Source of the DNA: DASQDN01 sp035630195
GTDB taxonomy: Bacteria; Acidobacteriota; Terriglobia; Bryobacterales; Bryobacteraceae
Direction: 5' to 3'
NCBI GenBank assembly: GCA_035630195.1
Contig: DASQLD010000332.1
Location: 1-18,925, forward strand
DNA length: 18,925 bases
Part shown: piece after piece, positions 14,976-18,925 of the stretch
Layout: every line of letters starts with the position of its first letter
How positions within the stretch are numbered: the first letter of the stretch is position 1
The notes under the pieces: model-generated
What the model saw: only the letters and a program-made list of their open reading frames with translations
What the model was told of the DNA's origin: nothing
Database searches by the model: none
Position numbers and translations under genes: made by a program

Positions 14976-17089
14976 TTATTTTGCCGCTGTTGGCCGAGGA
15001 GGTGGAACCGGTACGCCAATGACTGTTCGAACGCCCGCAGGCCCCGAGTAGCCAGATCTATCGAACCACCGGCCTGGCGCGGCGCCATAAAATGGATTCC
15101 CGCCGGGCTGCGGTTGATTTTCCGCGTTCGCAAAGTGATTACGTTGCTGTTCAAACTGCGGGACAAGAAATCCCGCTCGTGGGTCCTTGCGAGCAGATTC
15201 AATCGCGCGATCCATCCACGACACTGCCTTCTCGCGCTGCCCCACGGCAAAGTAGCGAGCACCCAGCATGCTCATGTCCTGAGCCAACATACCCGGTATG
15301 CCACTCGACTGGCCGGAGCGCTCAATCACAGCCAGGCGGACTCTCTCCTCTTCCGGCCAGTCATTGGTCACCTGGAGAGAATTAGTTAGCTCACGCATCA
15401 TCTGAACCGTCGGCTGGCTCTTTGGCCCGGATGCAACTTCTGTGCGCGTCACCGCGCGCTTCATCTCAGTTGCGGCTTCCGAATGGTCGCCACGAAACGT
15501 AAAGAACTGCGCGCGCTGGCGGGAAACCTCATTGAGCGCCGGGCTGTCCTCACCCTTGGCTGCAATGAGAATCTTTTCCCCGCGTTCCAACAGACGCGTC
15601 ACCTCTGCTGCCTTCAAGCCCGCATGCATCGCGCTGCCCACAAGCTGACCCATCGCTCGAGCAACACGGGGATGATCGGCCGGCGCTACGCCATCCAGAG
15701 CGGAGATCAGCGCATGCATCAACGCAAGGCGTTCTTCATAACGTCCCTGGGGTATCTGATGGATGAGGTTGGTGAAAGCGCCGATTTCCTCTGGATTACT
15801 GCGGAAGCGAGGCGCTGCATCCGCGAGAATACGTTGAACTTGCGCCATCGCCTCGTCGTACTTCTGACGTTGCATTGCCTCCTGCGCGGGCTGCAACAGA
15901 TTCCATACGGGCGCGGGGGCTCCTTCACTTCCCGAAGCTTGAGCCATCATCCGCTCCCGGAGTACCCGAGCGTCTTCGGTGCGGTTCTGCATCTGCCGGA
16001 TGTTGGCGAGTATGCCATCCGCCATGGACTGCGCGTACTTGGAGACTTCAGCAGCATTCTTGCCGCTAGGCTGCCGAATCTGCTCAACCACTTTCTCTGC
16101 TTCGCCGAACTGCTTCTGCTGAATCAGCATCTGCGCATAAGCGCGCAATGCTTCGGCTTGCTGAAAAGCGTCGCCAGATGACTGCGCCGCATTTTCCTTC
16201 AGTATTTCGAGAGCCTTGTCCGGCTTGCCGGTCGTCCCTAGCGCGTGAGCCAGATTCTGGCGACTGCCCGTGAGCATATGCCGGTCTTCTGGCTGTGAAG
16301 AAGCGCTCTGCATGCCGATCAATTTTCGAGGTGCGCAACGCTCTCTTCCCACCGCTGCTGTGAATTGAGGAAATGAACATAGTTCTGAAGCGCTCGCTGC
16401 GATTCTTCCGGCGTCTTGGCATCTTCCAGGTCTTTTTTTAACAAGGCCTCGGCTTTCGCTGGGGAGCCCTGGCGCTGATAAAAACCCACGAGATCGGACG
16501 GACCGGCATGAATTTCGGAAAAGCTGCCTATTCGGAACGATGCAAATCCTGGGCCCGCGGCACGCGCAAATCGCAAGCCGGACGAAGACGTCGACGCCAT
16601 TGATTCTGGCGGCCGAGCTGACTGCAGCGTCTTCGCCTCGCGAAGCAAACCTTCTACGGCATCAGGCTCACCCATCTGCTCGCGCAGTTGCGCGAGTTGC
16701 GTAAGGGCCGCAATCCGCGTCCCAAGCGCTGTCTGGTCCTGAGGAGCTTTCACCTCCCCGAGCACTTCCTGTCCAGCGGCGGAAATCGCCTGTCGGAGAA
16801 TAGCCTCTGCCTTGCGGTCATACCCCTGAGCGCCAAAATACTGCGCGGCCTGCTGCGCAACCGCTTCGAACGATGGATCCAGAGGTCCGGCGGCGAGCGC
16901 CGCAGCCCAAGCGTCATCCACCTCCTTGTCGAGCGATCCCAACGGCGCGCCCTGTCCCTGCCGGCTATAAATCTTGTTGAAAGTTTCCATCCATTGCGGT
17001 TGTTGATTTGCCAGCAGCGGACCAGACCCGGCAACCTGAGCCAGCGCAGGAGAGCCTACCGCAAAGAGAATGAGCGACATTGCTCGCAT
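14976..17089 (-). pseudogene. Exported TPR-like repeat protein, split by a one-base frameshift
   Basis: Two minus-strand frames (17089-16319 and about 16321-14976) form one protein of about 704 residues. The N-terminus MRAMSLILFAVGSPALAQ is a signal peptide with an ALA-Q cleavage site, so it should be periplasmic or secreted. The rest is helix-rich with TPR-like units (AKAEALLKKDLEDAKTPEES, NLAHALGTTGKPDKALEIL, FGEAEKVVEQI, KAVSWMDRAIESARKD), suggesting protein binding; the C-terminus is Gly/Pro rich (GVPVPPPRPTAAK). The frames meet in the run AAAA (minus strand; TTTT at 16323-16326). One more A gives HLEKLIGMQ and restores the frame. Unrepaired, the product stops after 256 residues. The sequence is otherwise clean, so a read error or a fresh mutation is likely. 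The function is not recognised. Divergent from the PEP-CTERM gene, with 46 bp between starts; no clear ribosome-binding site. Confidence 0.8.
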
Positions 17090-17135
17090 GGATGCTTAGA
17101 CACCGCTGCTCAACTCTGGGTTTCTTCGCGTTATC

Positions 17136-17804
17136 ATGCATTGCATGTCTCTCCCCACTGGCGCTAATCGACGCGGGTTCACGCTGATTGAGCTTTTAGT
17201 CGTGATAGCAACAATCGGGGTACTGATAGAGCTTCTCATACCGAATGTGCAATCTGCCCGTGATGCTGCGGCGCGCCAGCAAATGCAGAAGACGATGCAT
17301 GAGAAGCTCTGCGAGCCGCCATTTTGTAACAGTCTCACTGCAGTGCCACTCAGTTTCCCCGCCGTGCCAAATGCCTTCACAGCGGAGGAGATTCTCGGAT
17401 CCGGCTTCACCCTCGCCTACGATTCCGCCGGACTCCAGAACGGCGATGTTTTCGCGTTATTGCCATCGAATACGTCGGGCCCTGCTTCCATCCCCATCAA
17501 ATATGCGATCTCGACAGATTTCTTTGCGGGAGACGAATATCGTCTGCTGGGAGGCCGCTACCTCAATTCGACTCTGTATTTATCGATTGAGGAGCAAGGC
17601 AACCCCGACCTCTTAGCTGTGACCGCGGCCTATTCTTCGGACGGTCTACAAATCGCTCAGTCGACCTCTGTGCCGGAGCCTTCGGCCAGCTTCCTCATCT
17701 GTGGCTCTGCGATAGCCATGTTATATGCTCATCAGGTGCGAAATCGCGCCCGACGAAGACTGATTCGCCCCAGATGCGGTACCCGTCTGTCGAAGTCTCT
17801 CTAG
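17136..17804 (+). CDS. Protein with pseudopilin N-terminus and PEP-CTERM C-terminus
   Basis: A 222-residue protein. Residues 12-45 form a type IV pilin/pseudopilin (class III) signal: RRG|FTLIELLVVIATIGVLIELLIP, with the prepilin peptidase site after G14, Phe at +1 and Glu at +5, followed by VQSARDAA as in planctomycete-type DUF1559 pseudopilins. The middle (about 60-175) resembles no family I can name; it looks beta-rich and polar like many surface proteins. Residues 179-208 read VPEPS, a hydrophobic stretch of about 14 residues and then a basic cluster (RNRARRR), the three parts of a PEP-CTERM signal recognised by exosortase. About 14 further residues follow the basic cluster, which is unusual. 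ATG 17136 or the in-frame ATG 17145 could be the start; neither has a clear ribosome-binding site. No exosortase or pilus gene is nearby. Confidence 0.75.
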   Translation: MHCMSLPTGANRRGFTLIELLVVIATIGVLIELLIPNVQSARDAAARQQMQKTMHEKLCEPPFCNSLTAVPLSFPAVPNAFTAEEILGSGFTLAYDSAGLQNGDVFALLPSNTSGPASIPIKYAISTDFFAGDEYRLLGGRYLNSTLYLSIEEQGNPDLLAVTAAYSSDGLQIAQSTSVPEPSASFLICGSAIAMLYAHQVRNRARRRLIRPRCGTRLSKSL

Positions 17805-18247
17805 CCCGGACACGCTCCTGAGCCTCTGGCGCGGACAGGATCCAATGACAAATCACTGAATTCAGCCATTTCGATTTTCGGAGGATCTGGGCGTGAGGCT
17901 GTAAGACAAGATTGCAGCGGGACTTCCGGCCCCTGGAGATCTGTCCTCTGCACACACATGATTACTCGATGACCGCAAGAGCCAACTGATCAGCCTGATC
18001 GCGGGCGTCTCTGGAACATTGCGTCGCGTAAAGCTTCCCCGAATGGTGCGTTACCTTATCAGGCTATTGGCCTCATCACCGGAGAAGTGCTGCGGAGTAA
18101 CGGTGGCACTCGCAGTGGCTATCGTTCAGCTGACCGCCCAAGGTTGAATGCCCATCGCAACACGACAACCCATTCGGAAGCTTCCCATTTGTTAGGACCG
18201 CTTCGGTAGAAACATCTCCGCTCCGACAAGCCCATGAGAACCTCCCG
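17805..18247. other. Stretch without recognisable genes
   Basis: Short open stretches are present on both strands, for example a plus-strand frame at about 17970-18200 reading LWNIASRKASPNGALPYQ and a minus-strand frame at 17955-17695, but none starts well or matches a family I know. No terminator, tRNA or repeat was seen. It is probably eroded DNA between the PEP-CTERM gene and the propeller remnant. Confidence 0.4.
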
Positions 18248-18400
18248 TTAACAGGAATTATCGACGGCCATCACATAAAGTTCTGAATGTCTATGTGGCC
18301 GCCAACACGCTGGCGCGAGGTAATGAGATGCAAGCCGTCTGCGGTGAACATTGGCGCATCCTGAATCGCGGGGACTCGTCCGAAGGTCGGGAGGTCTGCT
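18248..18400 (-). pseudogene. TolB/PD40 beta-propeller C-terminal remnant
   Basis: On the minus strand one frame reads DAPMFTADGLHLITSRQRVGGH, like the PD40 (TolB-type) repeat P-x-F-T-x-D-G-x-x-L-x-x-x-S-x-R. A second frame continues with SELYVMAVDNS and then a TAA stop at 18250-18248, like the S-E-L-Y-V-M strand that normally follows. A frameshift lies between them near 18300. Only the last blade remains. Weak but coherent evidence; chance similarity is possible. Confidence 0.45.
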
Positions 18401-18408
18401 GGGCGCGC

Positions 18409-18438
18409 TTGTCATCCGCCTCCCCAAACACATATACT
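18409..18438 (+). promoter_or_regulatory. Sigma-70-type promoter for the dioxygenase gene
   Basis: TTGTCA (18409-18414) and TATACT (18433-18438) are separated by 18 bp. Each differs from the TTGACA and TATAAT consensus by one base. Transcription would start near 18445, giving a leader of about 14 bases that carries the ribosome-binding site TAGGAG (18448-18453). Confidence 0.6.
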
Positions 18439-18458
18439 CACACCCGATAGGAGATTTT

Positions 18459-18925
18459 ATGACCATCCAATCACGGCGTAGGTTATTGAAGGCTCTGGCC
18501 CCGCCTGCAGCCGCCTGGACTGTTCCCGGTCTGTTTGCCGAAGCGCTCAAGAATACTATCGGCTTGGGAGAGGGACCCTTCTACCCAGACAAAATGCCTC
18601 TGGATACTGACAACGATCTGTTGGTCATGAATGAAGGCATCACGCCTGCCGTCGGAGATGTCACATACATCGCAGGCCGTGTGCTGACGAAATCGGGGGA
18701 GCCCCTTCGTAACGGCTATGTCGAGATTTGGCAGACCGATATTAACGGCTCCTATCTACACTCGGGAGGCCGCAACACCGGCGGATACGATTCCAATTTT
18801 CAGGGCTACGGCCGCTTCATCACGGACTCGAGAGGACACTATTTCTTCCGAACTATCAAACCTGTCGAGTATACGCTACAGGGAGCTTTTCGCTGCCCTC
18901 ATATCCACGTCGCAGTCAGTAAATC
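18459..18925 (+). CDS. Tat-exported intradiol ring-cleavage dioxygenase (partial)
   Basis: The gene is cut by the right edge; 155 codons are visible. The N-terminus SRRRLLKALAPP is a twin-arginine-type export signal, so the enzyme probably acts outside the cytoplasm. The core matches the protocatechuate 3,4-dioxygenase/intradiol family, which uses non-haem Fe(III) to split catechol-type rings between the two hydroxyls. The LGEGPFYPD motif (36-44), a GRVLTKSGEPLRNGYVEIWQ strand pair (73-92), Y99 in INGSYLH (first Tyr ligand position), Y138 in KPVEY (second Tyr ligand position) and the His ligands H148 and H150 in RCPHIH are all present. The exported single-chain form is common in Acidobacteriota, and its true substrate is usually unknown. 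The start is supported by AGGAG six bases upstream and a promoter-like pair before it. Confidence 0.92.
   Translation, partial: MTIQSRRRLLKALAPPAAAWTVPGLFAEALKNTIGLGEGPFYPDKMPLDTDNDLLVMNEGITPAVGDVTYIAGRVLTKSGEPLRNGYVEIWQTDINGSYLHSGGRNTGGYDSNFQGYGRFITDSRGHYFFRTIKPVEYTLQGAFRCPHIHVAVSK

Noticed and set aside
15483..16181. Plus-strand open frame of 232 codons
   Set aside because: Fully antisense to the TPR gene, no family resemblance, starts badly; a shadow of the coding strand.
17695..17955. Minus-strand 86-codon frame possibly from a transposase
   Set aside because: No catalytic motif, no terminal inverted repeats or target duplications seen.
1..18925. CRISPR arrays, tRNA or rRNA genes
   Set aside because: No regularly spaced repeats and no cloverleaf or rRNA-like stretches noticed on reading both strands.

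Overview
The window looks like chromosomal DNA of an Acidobacteriota member, most likely Solibacter/Bryobacter-like. The signs are a large Hanks-type Ser/Thr kinase fused to a transmembrane segment and TPR repeats, a decayed Oar-like TonB-dependent receptor, a Tat-exported intradiol dioxygenase, a PEP-CTERM protein, and moderately GC-rich DNA. This placement rests on gene content only, with no marker gene or RNA gene present.

Region 1 (1-4899, minus strand) runs from high to low coordinates. It holds an acetylornithine-type aminotransferase (argD-like), then an NtrC-family sigma-54 activator, its sensor histidine kinase (4-bp GTGA overlap) and the 5' part of a gamma-glutamyltransferase gene that runs off the left edge. 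Region 2 (4926-6829, plus strand) diverges from argD across only 26 bp. It is a compact row of a DinB-fold protein, protein-L-isoaspartate methyltransferase (pcm) and a short-chain dehydrogenase broken by a single frameshift. Region 3 (6830-8220) is a single-ring ClpB/ClpA-D2-like AAA+ ATPase. It is preceded by a match to the sigma-54 -24/-12 promoter consensus at every defined position and followed by a strong hairpin terminator. Region 4 (8429-11248) is the receptor-like Ser/Thr kinase with TPRs.

Region 5 (11249-14940) is a gene graveyard. It has 440 bp of unrecognised DNA, a Tat-signal beta-lactamase/esterase-family pseudogene broken several times, a C-terminal winged-helix fragment of another protein joined in frame to it, and the C-terminal barrel part of an Oar-like TonB-dependent receptor with a nonsense codon and at least seven frameshifts. 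One frameshift is a perfect 8-bp tandem duplication. Region 6 (14976-17804) holds two divergent genes 46 bp apart. One is an exported TPR-like protein of about 704 aa split by a one-base deletion in an A-run. The other is a small protein with a class-III (pseudopilin) signal at its N-terminus and a PEP-CTERM sorting signal at its C-terminus. Region 7 (17805-18925) holds unrecognised DNA, a minus-strand TolB/PD40 propeller remnant, and a promoter, ribosome-binding site and 5' part of a Tat-exported intradiol ring-cleavage dioxygenase.

The most interesting readings are two. First, a sigma-54 activator pair sits in the same window as a textbook sigma-54 promoter driving an orphan ClpB-like ATPase, suggesting a regulated protein-remodelling response. 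Second, one protein appears to carry both pseudopilin and PEP-CTERM sorting signals. Neither link is proven by sequence alone. No tRNA, rRNA, CRISPR array or complete insertion sequence was seen.
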